Shown: positions 16,863 through 27,217 of the stretch, one piece after another
Position numbering within the stretch: the stretch's first letter is position 1
Layout: the number at the start of each line of letters is the position of its first letter
NCBI RefSeq assembly: GCF_004684805.1
Contig: NZ_SRID01000019.1
Location: 1 to 39,584 of the forward strand
Source: Streptomyces palmae
Lineage (GTDB): Bacteria; Actinomycetota; Actinomycetes; Streptomycetales; Streptomycetaceae
Reading direction: 5' to 3'
DNA: 39,584 bases
Notes under the pieces: model-generated
Told to the model about the DNA's origin: nothing
The model's database searches: none
What the model saw: the letters and a program-made list of their open reading frames with translations, nothing else
Position numbers and translations under genes: made by a program

Positions 16863-16884
16863 GATGCTATCTCACATATGAGAT
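16863..16884 (-). promoter_or_regulatory. Promoter and palindromic operator of the HTH-MurA gene
   Basis: Perfect dyad ATCTCA-N4-TGAGAT at 16869-16884. On the minus strand it is followed directly by a -10 TAGCAT (16864-16869, sharing one base with the dyad), then seven bases, then the ATG. The dyad occupies the -35 to -10 spacer, an ideal place for autorepression by the encoded HTH domain. Function inferred. Confidence 0.6.
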
Positions 16885-17034
16885 GTCGAAGTTTCGGGTG
16901 GGCCATCCGGCGCAGCGGCTTCACCTGGGGGTGGAGTGCCGTACCGGCACGGCGGTGAACCGCTTGCGGCCAGGCGCCCGGCGGAAGTCGGCCGCGGGGA
17001 CGGTCCGGGCGGTGCCGGTCCCGGCAGGCCGGGA

Positions 17035-17406
17035 TCAGTTCGGCTTCAGCACCGCGAGCACATTGCCGGCCGGGTCCTTGAACCAGGCGATGTCCGGGCC
17101 CTCGCCGCGGGCGATGCCCTTGGCGTCCTGGTCGAAGCCCTCGTACCGCTCGAAGACGACCCCCCGCCGCACCAGTTCGTCGACGACCGGCTCCACGTCC
17201 TCCACCGGGAAGTTGAGGACGGTGAAGCCGGCCGGCCGGTGGTCCTCCTTGGGGTAGACCAGCACCGGCGCGCTGCCGGCGATGTGCAGCGTCAGCAGGC
17301 CGTGCCGCTCGCTCACCCGCAGCCCCAGCACCGTGTCGTAGAAGTCCTTGGCCTTGGCGATGTCGTCCACTGCGAAGCTGCTGAACGCCTTGGTGCTTCC
17401 GAACAT
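17035..17406 (-). CDS. VOC-family (glyoxalase/bleomycin-resistance fold) protein
   Basis: A 123-residue single-domain vicinal oxygen chelate protein ([22 protein letters not shown] at the start, [10 protein letters not shown] at the end). The two beta-alpha-beta-beta-beta modules are visible: residues 5-55 and 62-120. Members bind metals, small metabolites or drugs; the specific role here cannot be told. ATG has a purine-rich GGAAGGGA about 12 bases upstream. It stands 157 bases downstream of the LysR gene and 178 bases upstream of the HTH-MurA gene on the same strand, probably as its own unit. Confidence 0.85.
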   Translation of the reverse strand: MFGSTKAFSSFAVDDIAKAKDFYDTVLGLRVSERHGLLTLHIAGSAPVLVYPKEDHRPAGFTVLNFPVEDVEPVVDELVRRGVVFERYEGFDQDAKGIARGEGPDIAWFKDPAGNVLAVLKPN

Positions 17407-17563
17407 GAGCCGGTGGTCCCTTCCGTCTCGCGGCCGCCGCCCCGCCGCGTCCTGCGCGGAAGGCGGGCTTCCCCACCAGTCTGCGGCCGGGCGGCGCCGT
17501 CCTCATCCGGTACGCGCCCGGCACCCGAGGTACGGGGAGCCGCGGCTCCGCGCGCGGGCGGCG

Positions 17564-18475
17564 TCAGGCGGTGGGGCCGCCGCTCGCCGAGCCGAGCTCC
17601 AGGCAGCAGCGGACGAACTCCCGCACCACCGGGTCGCCGTCGTCGGCGGGGGACCAGGCGACCCCGACCCGGCTGGGCCCGACCCCGCTGACCGGGCGGT
17701 AGACGATCCCGGGGCGGGCGTAGAAGCGGGCGGCGGACGCGGGGGCCAGGGCGATGCCGTAGCCGTTGGCGATCGCGCTCAGCCAATCGTCGGGCTGGTC
17801 GGTGACGGCGCCGATCCGCGCCGGCCGGCCCTGGCGCTCCTCGGTGGCCAGCCAGTACTCCCGCCACCGGCCCGACTCGGCCGGGGCGGCCACGAACGGC
17901 TCGTCCCACAGCTCCCGGAAGGCGATCAGCTCGCGGCCGGCCAGCGGGTGCCCGGCCGGCAGCGCGATCCAGCGGTCCTCGCTGAACAGCACCTCCACCC
18001 GCAGCGCCTGCTGACCGGGGAAGGGCAGCCGCAGGAGGGCGACGTCCACGTCGCCCTCGGCGAGTCCGGCGCTCGGATCCGACCAGGCGGCCTGCCGCAT
18101 CTCGACGCGCCAGCCCGGGCGCCGGCGGCCGAACTCGGCGACGATCCGCGAGGTCGCCTCATTGGCGGCGCTGGCCAGGAAGCCGACGCGCAGCACCCGG
18201 GCCGCCCGGTCGGCCGCGCCCCTGGTCTCCCGCAGGGTCCGGTCCCACTCCGCCAGCAGGGCGGGAGCCCGCTGGGCCAGGGTCCGCCCCGGTTCGGTCA
18301 GGGCCATCCCGGCCCGGGAGCGGGTGAACAGCGGGACCCCGAGCCGCCCCTCCAACTGCCGGATCTGCTTGGTCAGCGCCGGCTGGGAGACATACAGCCG
18401 CTCCGCGGCACGGGTGAGGCTCCCCTCCTCGGCCACGGCGACGAAGGAGCGCAGCAACCGGGTGTCCACATCCAT
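17564..18475 (-). CDS. LysR-family transcriptional regulator
   Basis: A 303-residue LTTR. N-terminal winged HTH (LLRSFVAVAEEGSLTRAAERL, YVSQPALTKQIRQLEGRLGVPLFTRS) is at residues 6-60, followed by a two-lobed effector-binding domain starting near residue 92 (RVLRVGFLASAANEATSRIVAEF). Divergent from the small DoxX-like membrane protein, the classic LTTR arrangement, so that gene is the likely target. A -10-like TATAAC lies eight bases before the ATG with no ribosome site, so the message may be leaderless. The effector is unknown. Confidence 0.93.
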   Translation of the reverse strand: MDVDTRLLRSFVAVAEEGSLTRAAERLYVSQPALTKQIRQLEGRLGVPLFTRSRAGMALTEPGRTLAQRAPALLAEWDRTLRETRGAADRAARVLRVGFLASAANEATSRIVAEFGRRRPGWRVEMRQAAWSDPSAGLAEGDVDVALLRLPFPGQQALRVEVLFSEDRWIALPAGHPLAGRELIAFRELWDEPFVAAPAESGRWREYWLATEERQGRPARIGAVTDQPDDWLSAIANGYGIALAPASAARFYARPGIVYRPVSGVGPSRVGVAWSPADDGDPVVREFVRCCLELGSASGGPTA

Positions 18476-18700
18476 GCCGGCAGGTTATAGAAGCAGGTAT
18501 TGGACGCCAAGGAGGGGCTCGGCAAGGCTGGTGGCACGAGCTGGGCAGCGGTTCGCCGCGGTCCTGGGCCACCCCTGCGGGCAGTGGAGCGCCGGGCGCC
18601 GCCACCGTCCGCGCGGCAGCCGGGCCGCGGCGGCGCTGCCGGCGCCTCAGGCGTGCACCCGCGGGGCTCACCGCACCGATGTGTTCGAGAGGAGAGGCGC
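18476..18700. other. Divergent promoter region, LysR / DoxX-like
   Basis: Holds ATA-N8-TAT (18487-18500) at the LysR -10, a weak dyad roughly the size of LysR sites although spaced T-N10-A rather than T-N11-A. The rest is GC-rich with no other signal that I can support. Confidence 0.3.
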
Positions 18701-19048
18701 ATGCCCACCGCCTGTCTGGTCATCACCTGTGCCGCGATCGCGGCCCATGCCGGGATCGCCGTCGCCGACCTGCTGAAAGCCCGTTTCGTGCTGGCCAACT
18801 CGGCGGAGGTGGGGGTTCCGGCGTCCTGGCTGCCCTGGCTGGCCGCGCTCAAGGCCGCGGGCGCCGGCGGGCTGCTGCTGGGGCTGCTGGGGGTCCCGTA
18901 CATCCGCGTCGCCGCCGCGGTGGGGCTGGTGCTGTTCTATGTCGGCGCCATGGTCTTCCATGTCCGCTCCCGCGTCTACCGCACCATCGCGTTCCCCGGC
19001 GGCTACCTGGGGGTGTCCGTCGCGGTCCTGGTGTGCGCGGTGGCGTGA
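18701..19048 (+). CDS. DoxX-like small membrane protein
   Basis: A 115-residue protein with four predicted membrane helices (about residues 5-22, 43-62, 66-86 and 96-114). Charged or polar residues such as VADLLKARFVLAN sit between the first two, as in the DoxX-like family. ATG follows GAGAGGAGAGG, a good ribosome site. Members are often associated with redox or stress responses, but this protein's activity is unknown. Divergent LysR regulator upstream probably controls it. Confidence 0.8.
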   Translation: MPTACLVITCAAIAAHAGIAVADLLKARFVLANSAEVGVPASWLPWLAALKAAGAGGLLLGLLGVPYIRVAAAVGLVLFYVGAMVFHVRSRVYRTIAFPGGYLGVSVAVLVCAVA

Positions 19049-19159
19049 CAGGCGCTCACCGGTGAGGAAACCGCTGGAGTGGCGTGCGTCCAGCAGGGGA
19101 TGAAGAATCCTTCTTAGCCCTGGCCGTGCCGGCCGGCGGTGGCAGACACCGGAGGTGGC

Positions 19160-19564
19160 ATGACCGATCCGGAAACGATCCTCGGGCAGGCGCGCCAAGG
19201 CCCCGTACCAGCGGATTGGCACGTCTTCACCAAGAAGCGCGGGAAACTGTCCGGCTTCTTCCACGGGACATCGGATGATCCGGACCCGCTCCTGGTCATC
19301 ACCCCTGACACCGCCGTCGAATACACGAGTGAGCACAAGCCGCTGACGATCGTCGATTTCCGAGATCTCGCGGGAATCACGCTGCAGGTGCGCGGAAGCA
19401 CCTTCTCCGACAGTTCGACCGTGAGCATCTCGGTGTGGATCGACCTCGCCTACAGCAACGGCGGAAAGTCCAAGTGGCGGTCCTCGTCCTTCGCGAACAA
19501 CGCGCAGGCGGTTCAGGCCTTCATCGAAGCCTACGGCGCCCACAAGGCCCTTCAGGGACGCTGA
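19160..19564 (+). CDS. Hypothetical protein
   Basis: A 134-residue protein I do not recognise. ATG is chosen because GGAGG (19151-19155) is just upstream. Composition is soluble and mixed alpha/beta, without signal peptide or membrane helices. The central part (LLVITPDTAVEYTSEHKPLTIVDFRDLAGITLQVRG) looks like strands from a PH-like or immune-type beta sandwich, and the C-terminal part ends in a helix (NNAQAVQAFIEAYGAHKALQG). Stands alone between the DoxX-like gene and the aconitase promoter region. Confidence 0.65.
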   Translation: MTDPETILGQARQGPVPADWHVFTKKRGKLSGFFHGTSDDPDPLLVITPDTAVEYTSEHKPLTIVDFRDLAGITLQVRGSTFSDSSTVSISVWIDLAYSNGGKSKWRSSSFANNAQAVQAFIEAYGAHKALQGR

Positions 19565-19746
19565 CGCACGTGCCGGGACGCCGGCGGTGGCCGTCGGCTC
19601 GTCCGCCTCGGTGGCCCCGTCGACCTGCCGCGCCGGCGCGGGCTCGATCGAGCCGCTGGGGGCCGCACGCGGCCGCGGTGTCCAAGCGGGTGTGCCGGCG
19701 GAGGGGCGGGGCAGCACATGACCCGGCGGCGTCGATGTACTAGGGT

Positions 19747-19764
19747 TATCTCGACATCGAGATA
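19747..19764. promoter_or_regulatory. Eighteen-base perfect palindrome upstream of aconitase
   Basis: TATCTCGA-CA-TCGAGATA, eight-base arms with a two-base centre, immediately 3' of a possible -10 TAGGGT (19741-19746). The regulator is not known to me. The position, about 130 bases before the start codon, suggests an operator at an upstream acnA promoter. Confidence 0.55.
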
Positions 19765-19791
19765 TCTGCCGAGAGACGTACCGCGTCCACT

Positions 19792-22609
<2,818 letters not shown>

Positions 22610-22636
22610 GCGGGTCGCCACGACCGTGGCAGCGAA

Positions 22637-22670
22637 ACGGGCCGCACTCCCGGGAGGGGGTGCGGCCCGT
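22637..22670 (+). terminator. Terminator of acnA
   Basis: Perfect ten-base-pair stem ACGGGCCGCA / TGCGGCCCGT with a 14-base loop, 28 bases after the acnA stop. Its core and loop resemble the terminator at 23659-23694. Confidence 0.75.
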
Positions 22671-22706
22671 CGGCTTGGCCCGCCAGGTGGCCCAGCCGGG
22701 TCGCAA

Positions 22707-22745
22707 GGAATTGGCCCGTGCGAGGGGCCAATTCCGCACTAATGT
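22707..22745 (+). promoter_or_regulatory. Large palindrome and leaderless promoter of the GNAT gene
   Basis: Perfect 11-base arms GGAATTGGCCC-N7-GGGCCAATTCC (22707-22735), followed by a -10 TAATGT (22740-22745) seven bases before the ATG. The -35 would fall inside the dyad. No ribosome site is present. Looks like a tightly controlled leaderless promoter; the binding protein is unknown. Confidence 0.6.
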
Positions 22746-22752
22746 AGACGCC

Positions 22753-23514
22753 ATGACAACCGGATCCACTTCGATCGACCAGCCCACGACCCCGGCCCAG
22801 GCGGCGACGGGTCAGGCCCGCCACTCCGCCGCCTTCTGGACCGCGATCGGCCGAAGCCGGGGGCATGAGGTGATCCGGCGCCGCGGATTCGTCGCGGCCT
22901 GCGGCGACGAGCGGGCGGGCACGCGGATCCTGATCCAGGAGCCCGACCTCGACCCGGGTGAACTGGCCGAGTTGAGCGAGCTGGCCCGCCAGGCCGCGGG
23001 CCCGGTGAACGCCGAGGATCCGTTCGGCTCGACCGACCTGAGCCACCTGGGCATGCGCAACTGGCAGATGCCGATCATGCTGCGCCCGCCCGGGCCGGTC
23101 GGTGAACCGGCGCTGGACGTGATCCGGGTACGGCGGCCCGAGGACCTCCAGGCGGCCGAGCGGATCGTGATCGAGGGCTTCGAGCTGACCGGATTCGAGC
23201 CCTACCGCCCCGGCGAGCTGTTCCCGATGGCACTGATCGGGCAGCCGGGCGTGGATGTGTTCCTCGCCTTGTGCGACGGTGTGGCCGCGGGAGCCTGCGT
23301 CAGCATCGTGGACGACGGTGTCGGCGGCCATTACTGGGTCGGTACCTCGCCCGCGTTCCGGTCGCGCGGTGTGGGCCGGGCCGTCATGCTCGGCTCCCTC
23401 GCCCACCTCGCGGAGCTGCCGCTCACCCTCACCGCTTCGAAGCTGGGCAGGCCGCTGTACGAGTCGCTGGGTTACACCGCCGCGACGCCCTCGACCTGGT
23501 GGGCCTCTCTCTAG
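22753..23514 (+). CDS. GNAT-family N-acetyltransferase
   Basis: A 253-residue protein. The C-terminal half (about residues 118-250) is a GNAT domain with acetyl-CoA motif A in VGTSPAFRSRGVGRAVMLGSL and a typical end (PLYESLGYTAATPSTWW). The N-terminal half (RGHEVIRRRGFVAACGDERAGTRILIQ) looks like a degenerate second GNAT-like lobe, as in tandem-domain members. The acceptor is unknown. ATG at 22753 lacks a Shine-Dalgarno and fits leaderless initiation. Stands alone between the acnA terminator and a second strong terminator; the large palindrome in its promoter implies dedicated regulation. Confidence 0.85.
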   Translation: MTTGSTSIDQPTTPAQAATGQARHSAAFWTAIGRSRGHEVIRRRGFVAACGDERAGTRILIQEPDLDPGELAELSELARQAAGPVNAEDPFGSTDLSHLGMRNWQMPIMLRPPGPVGEPALDVIRVRRPEDLQAAERIVIEGFELTGFEPYRPGELFPMALIGQPGVDVFLALCDGVAAGACVSIVDDGVGGHYWVGTSPAFRSRGVGRAVMLGSLAHLAELPLTLTASKLGRPLYESLGYTAATPSTWWASL

Positions 23515-23658
23515 GAGACAGCGTCGCGGTGAGGCCCGCCGGCTCACCGGTTCCCCGCGGGGCCGCACGAGCGCATGGTCAAGACGGCCGGTGACGCACA
23601 CGGCGCGGCTCGGACGCCGGTGAGGCCGGCGAGCGGGTCGAGGCGGACTGGGACGAGG

Positions 23659-23694
23659 GCGGGCCGCACCCCCCGGGGAGGGGGTGCGGCCCGC
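23659..23694. terminator. Strong bidirectional terminator between GNAT and FG-GAP genes
   Basis: Fourteen-base-pair stem GCGGGCCGCACCCC / GGGGTGCGGCCCGC with an eight-base loop, followed by CTT on the plus strand. Shares the GGGCCGCAC...GTGCGGCCC core with the acnA terminator. Confidence 0.75.
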
Positions 23695-23726
23695 TTCATG
23701 TCCGGGTTCGGCCGGGTGGCCGGTGA

Positions 23727-24602
23727 TCAGAACAGCTGGACGTACTGGTTCCAGCCGGAGTTGCCGATCTTCTTCTTCGTCTTGAACGGCGCGGACGCCT
23801 TGCCGGTGCCGGTGTAGAGCCACAGGGCGCCGGCCTTGTCGCGGGCCAGCAGGTCGGCCTTGCCGTCGAAGGTCAGGTCGCCGGTGGACAGCAGGTGGTT
23901 GAACTGGTTCCAGCCACCGCCGACCAGGGTGCGCTTGGCGAACGGCTTCTTGTAGTCGCCGGTGCCCTTGTACAGCCACAGCTTCCCGGCCCGGTCGGCG
24001 GCCACCAGGTCGGCCTTGCCGTCACCGGTCAGGTCGCCCTGGCCCGCCATCTGGGTGTACGTGTTCCAGCCCGGGCCGACCCGCTTGCGGCCGGTCAGTG
24101 TGTGGTCGTCCTTGGCCAGGTAGAGCCAGAGCACACCGGAGCGGTCCCGGGCCAGCAGGTCCGCCTGGCGGGCGCCGCCCACGTTGCCCACCGAGCGCAG
24201 CAGGTCGTACTGGGCCCAGTCGCCCGGGATCCAGGTGGTTTCGGAGCCGTTGCTGTAGCCCAGGGTGTGGCTGAGGGTGCGGAAGTAGAGCCCGGTCTTC
24301 TTGCCGTCGGCGATCTGCACCGAGGCGTCCAGGCTCTGCCAGCTGTCGGTCACCAACTGGCGGGGCTTCAGGCCGCCGCGGCCGTTGGGCTGGTACTGGT
24401 ACAGGTCGCCGGAGACGACCGAGCCGTTGAGCGGCAGGATCGGGGCGGGGGTCGGCGCGGTGGCCTTCCGCGCGGTCTTCACAGGGGCCGGGACAGCCGC
24501 GTCGGCGACTGTGGCGGAGGTGCCGATCAGTGCGGCGGCTATCGCCGCGGTCGTCAGCCGCGCCAGGGTGCGGCCGCGGTGACGGCCAGGAACTCGGACC
24601 AC
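23727..24602 (-). CDS. Secreted FG-GAP/VCBS repeat protein
   Basis: A 291-residue exported protein. Signal peptide at 1-36 (RTLARLTTAAIAAALIGTSATVADA-A), a short Ala/Pro linker, then repeats of the type DLTGDGKADLVAADRAGKLWLYKGTG (DxDGxxDL calcium-binding loop then LWLYxGTG), seen at least three times from about residue 145. These are FG-GAP blades of a beta-propeller; with four or fewer visible blades it may be a partial propeller or oligomerise. GTG start with GGGAG about seven bases upstream. Function unknown; such proteins often bind calcium or polysaccharide outside the cell. Confidence 0.85.
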   Translation of the reverse strand: MVRVPGRHRGRTLARLTTAAIAAALIGTSATVADAAVPAPVKTARKATAPTPAPILPLNGSVVSGDLYQYQPNGRGGLKPRQLVTDSWQSLDASVQIADGKKTGLYFRTLSHTLGYSNGSETTWIPGDWAQYDLLRSVGNVGGARQADLLARDRSGVLWLYLAKDDHTLTGRKRVGPGWNTYTQMAGQGDLTGDGKADLVAADRAGKLWLYKGTGDYKKPFAKRTLVGGGWNQFNHLLSTGDLTFDGKADLLARDKAGALWLYTGTGKASAPFKTKKKIGNSGWNQYVQLF

Positions 24603-24816
24603 GTAGTACTCCCAACGAGTGATCAGTGGAGTGCGCGGCGCCGCGTGTTCAGGGGCGGGCCACGCCGGCTCCGAGATCTTTTCACGTGATCTTTACCGGC
24701 AACAGGTTTACGGCGCCGGTGTGGTGGGAGTCCGCGCGCGCTCGGGAGCGTGACCCGGGCGGAGGGGCCTCGCGCATCGCGGGCTCCAGGGTGCCGCCGT
24801 ACGCCGGCACACGCGC

Positions 24817-24846
24817 GGGGCCGCGCCCGAAGACGGGCGCGGCCCC
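24817..24846. terminator. Terminator downstream of the lipoprotein gene
   Basis: Perfect thirteen-base-pair stem GGGGCCGCGCCCG / CGGGCGCGGCCCC with an AAGA loop, lying 3' of the minus-strand lipoprotein gene. The remaining intergenic bases 24603-24816 hold an AT-rich stretch (about 24675-24715) that probably contains the FG-GAP promoter. Confidence 0.75.
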
Positions 24847-24904
24847 GTGGAGGTCCGTGCGGTGTGGCACCCGGGCCGCGTGCGGTCCGGGTCCGGAGGG
24901 GGCG

Positions 24905-25417
24905 TCAGCCGGCGGCGGCCTTCTTGTTGGCGAGAGTGATCTTGCAGGTCTTGGCCTTCTTGCCGGCGTCCGCCTTGAGGCCCTTGATCGTCACCGTCTT
25001 CGAGCCCTTCCCGTCCACCAGGATGCTGCCGGTGGATATGCCGCTGGTGACGATCTCGTCGTCCTTGTCCGTGAAGGCCACCCAAATGCTGTAGTCCTGC
25101 TTGGTCGAAGAGGAATTCTTGATCTTCACCTGGGCGTAGGGCATATTTCCCGAATCCCAACCGCAGTCCCCCATGCGGACATCCGGGGTGACCAGGGGAT
25201 TGCCCCCGGTCGGCTCGTCCGAGGGCTCGTCGGTGGGCGGCGGAGTGGTGGGCGGCGCCGTGGGCTTGACGGGCAGTTCGGCCATGGCCTTGCCGATCGC
25301 CGCGCCGCTCTTGCCGTCGTCGGCCGACGACCCGCCATCGGAGCCGCAGCCCGCGGTGAGCGCCAGGACCGCGGTTATCGCCGCGGTGGTGGCAAGGGGA
25401 AGCTTCTTTCGGGCCAC
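24905..25417 (-). CDS. Putative lipoprotein
   Basis: A 170-residue exported lipoprotein of unknown function. N-terminus MARKKLPLATTAAITAVLA leads into the lipobox LTAGC with lipidated C24. A low-complexity Pro/Thr/Glu spacer (PTAPPTTPPPTDEPSDEPTGG) follows. The rest is a compact beta-rich domain with a conserved-looking pair of cysteines (MGDCGW and KTCKITL) and FxxKD-type charges. It resembles FxLYD/DUF4352-type extracellular beta sandwiches, which is a guess. GTG start chosen because it begins right at the signal peptide. Divergent from ngcE across 363 bases. Confidence 0.8.
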   Translation of the reverse strand: MARKKLPLATTAAITAVLALTAGCGSDGGSSADDGKSGAAIGKAMAELPVKPTAPPTTPPPTDEPSDEPTGGNPLVTPDVRMGDCGWDSGNMPYAQVKIKNSSSTKQDYSIWVAFTDKDDEIVTSGISTGSILVDGKGSKTVTIKGLKADAGKKAKTCKITLANKKAAAG

Positions 25418-25537
25418 AGGGAGCCGCCTCTCGAATCCAGGTCCGCACGGCAACACGCCGTTGGGGCTTCAGTCCCCTACGGTATGTCGAACAGGTCTCA
25501 ACTCGGGAAAGACTGCCGACCAATAACGCTACCGATC

Positions 25538-25570
25538 TTGCCCAGCCGTGGAAAAGTGGACTATACCTGT
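25538..25570 (+). promoter_or_regulatory. ngcE promoter with DasR (dre)-like site
   Basis: AGTGGACTATACCTGT (25555-25570) matches the dre pattern AGTGGTCTAGACCTGT at 14 of 16 positions. It overlaps a possible -10 TATACC (25562-25567), with -35 TTGCCC (25538-25543) 18 bases upstream. DasR is the GlcNAc-6-P-responsive repressor of GlcNAc uptake genes, so a site here makes sense. About 210 bases of leader follow, with a small hairpin CTCGCC-GGA-GGCGAG at 25716-25730. Confidence 0.55.
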
Positions 25571-25780
25571 CGGGTCCGAGCGGCCGTTCCACACGGCAGC
25601 CGGCCCGGGGGAGGGCGGCTCTGGTCAGCCACGCCGCTCCTACGCACCCGCTCCCGGCGCCCCACCATCAGCACCACTCAGCTTCACGCTCCAACTGACA
25701 CGCGGTGTCGGGCCCCTCGCCGGAGGCGAGTGCTTTACGGGAGCCGGTCACCGCCTAGTTTCGAAGGCGAGGACTTGAGC

Positions 25781-27217
25781 ATGGGATTCACTTCGGATGT
25801 CGGCCGCCGAGATCTGATCAAGCGATCTGCTGCGCTCGGGCTGATCACCGTGCCGTCCATCGGTCTGGTGTCCGCCTGCGCGAGTGGTGGCGACAGCGAC
25901 GGCAACGCGGTGGAGAAGGGCAAGAAATCCACCAAGAACCCCCTCGCCGTCAATGAGAGCGCTCCCCTCGACGTCGTCATCTTCGATGGTGGTCTGGGGC
26001 AGCAGTACGCCAAGGACGCCGAGCAGGAGTACGCGAAGGCGTACCCGAAGGCCGCCGACAAGATCAAGCATTCGGCCACCCAGAAGATCCAGACCACCCT
26101 GCAGCCGCGTTTCAACGGCGGCACCCCGCCGGATCTGATCGACAATTCCGGTGCCGAGCAGATGGACTTCTCCACCCTGGTCGGCAAGGAGCAGCTGACC
26201 GACCTCACCCCGTTGCTGGACGCCCCCTCGATCGACGACCCCAGCAAGAAGGTGCGCGACACGCTGCGCCCCGGGGTGGTGGAGATGGGCCAGTTCTCCG
26301 GGAAGCCGGTCTGGATCATCTACTACGCCTACACCGTCTACGGCGTCTGGCACTCGAAGTCGGTGCTCCGGAAGAACGACTGGGAGTACCCGAAGACCTG
26401 GGACGAGATGCTCGCCCTGTGCGCCGACGCCAAGAAGAAGGGCATCGCCGGCTGGACCTACCCGGGCAAGTACCCGTACTACCTGCCGTTCAGCCTGTAC
26501 CCGTTCATCGCCAAGATCGGCGGGCGGGAGGTCATGGACTCCATCGACAACCTGGAGCCCAACGCCTGGAAGCACCCCGCCGTCAAGGCCGCCTTCGACG
26601 CGTACTACGAGCTGTACCGCAAGGGCTACATCCTCAAGGGCTCCCCGAGCCTGAGCCACATCGAGGCGCAGACCGCCTGGAACCAGGGCAAGGTGCTGTT
26701 CATCCCGAACGGCTCCTGGGTGGAGAACGAGTCCAAGAAGACCACGCCCGACGACTTCGAGATGTCCGTGGGCGCCCCGTCCAGCCTGGACCAGGGCGAC
26801 AAGATGCCGTACGGCACCATCTGGGCCTCCGGCAGTGAGCCGTTCATCGTGCCCAGGAACGCCAAGAACCCGGTGGGCGGCATGGAGCTGCTGCGCATCA
26901 TGCTGGGGAAGAAGTCCTCGCAGAACTTCATCCGGCAGGTCTCCTCGCTGACCTCCTTCAACGGCGGCACCGACGGCCTCTCCCTGAGCTCCGGGCTGAC
27001 CTCCGCTCAGGAGGCGCTCACCCAGGCCGGCGACAACGTGGTCAACCCGCGGATCCAGGACTGGTACGTGGCGCTGCAGAAGCAGCAGATCGGCATCGGC
27101 GCGCTGGGCGAGATGATGGCGGGCCGGATGACCCCCGTCGAGGCGATCAAGAAGATCCAGAAGTTCGCCGACGACACCGCCAAGGACGACTCCGTCGCCA
27201 AGTTCAAGCACGTCTGA
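25781..27217 (+). CDS. ngcE: N-acetylglucosamine/chitobiose ABC transporter substrate-binding lipoprotein NgcE
   Basis: A 478-residue extracytoplasmic binding protein of the CUT1 carbohydrate ABC family. The N-terminus combines a twin-arginine motif (GRRDLIKRS) with a lipobox VSAC (C33), suggesting Tat export and lipidation. The mature part shows the family 1 solute-binding fold (TTLQPRFNGGTPPDLID, TWDEMLALCADAKKKGIAGW, GKVLFIPNGSWVENE). Assignment to NgcE rests on the two permeases behind it, the missing ATPase, and the conserved position ahead of rok7B7/xylFGH that I remember for S. coelicolor. The transporter would use the shared ATPase MsiK from elsewhere. ATG with AGGCGAGGA upstream. A DasR-like site sits at the promoter. 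Confidence 0.85.
   Translation: MGFTSDVGRRDLIKRSAALGLITVPSIGLVSACASGGDSDGNAVEKGKKSTKNPLAVNESAPLDVVIFDGGLGQQYAKDAEQEYAKAYPKAADKIKHSATQKIQTTLQPRFNGGTPPDLIDNSGAEQMDFSTLVGKEQLTDLTPLLDAPSIDDPSKKVRDTLRPGVVEMGQFSGKPVWIIYYAYTVYGVWHSKSVLRKNDWEYPKTWDEMLALCADAKKKGIAGWTYPGKYPYYLPFSLYPFIAKIGGREVMDSIDNLEPNAWKHPAVKAAFDAYYELYRKGYILKGSPSLSHIEAQTAWNQGKVLFIPNGSWVENESKKTTPDDFEMSVGAPSSLDQGDKMPYGTIWASGSEPFIVPRNAKNPVGGMELLRIMLGKKSSQNFIRQVSSLTSFNGGTDGLSLSSGLTSAQEALTQAGDNVVNPRIQDWYVALQKQQIGIGALGEMMAGRMTPVEAIKKIQKFADDTAKDDSVAKFKHV

Noticed and set aside
24626..25780. Upstream extension of the NgcE frame
   Set aside because: It would cover the lipoprotein gene on the other strand and the promoter; the Tat/lipobox signal begins at 25781.
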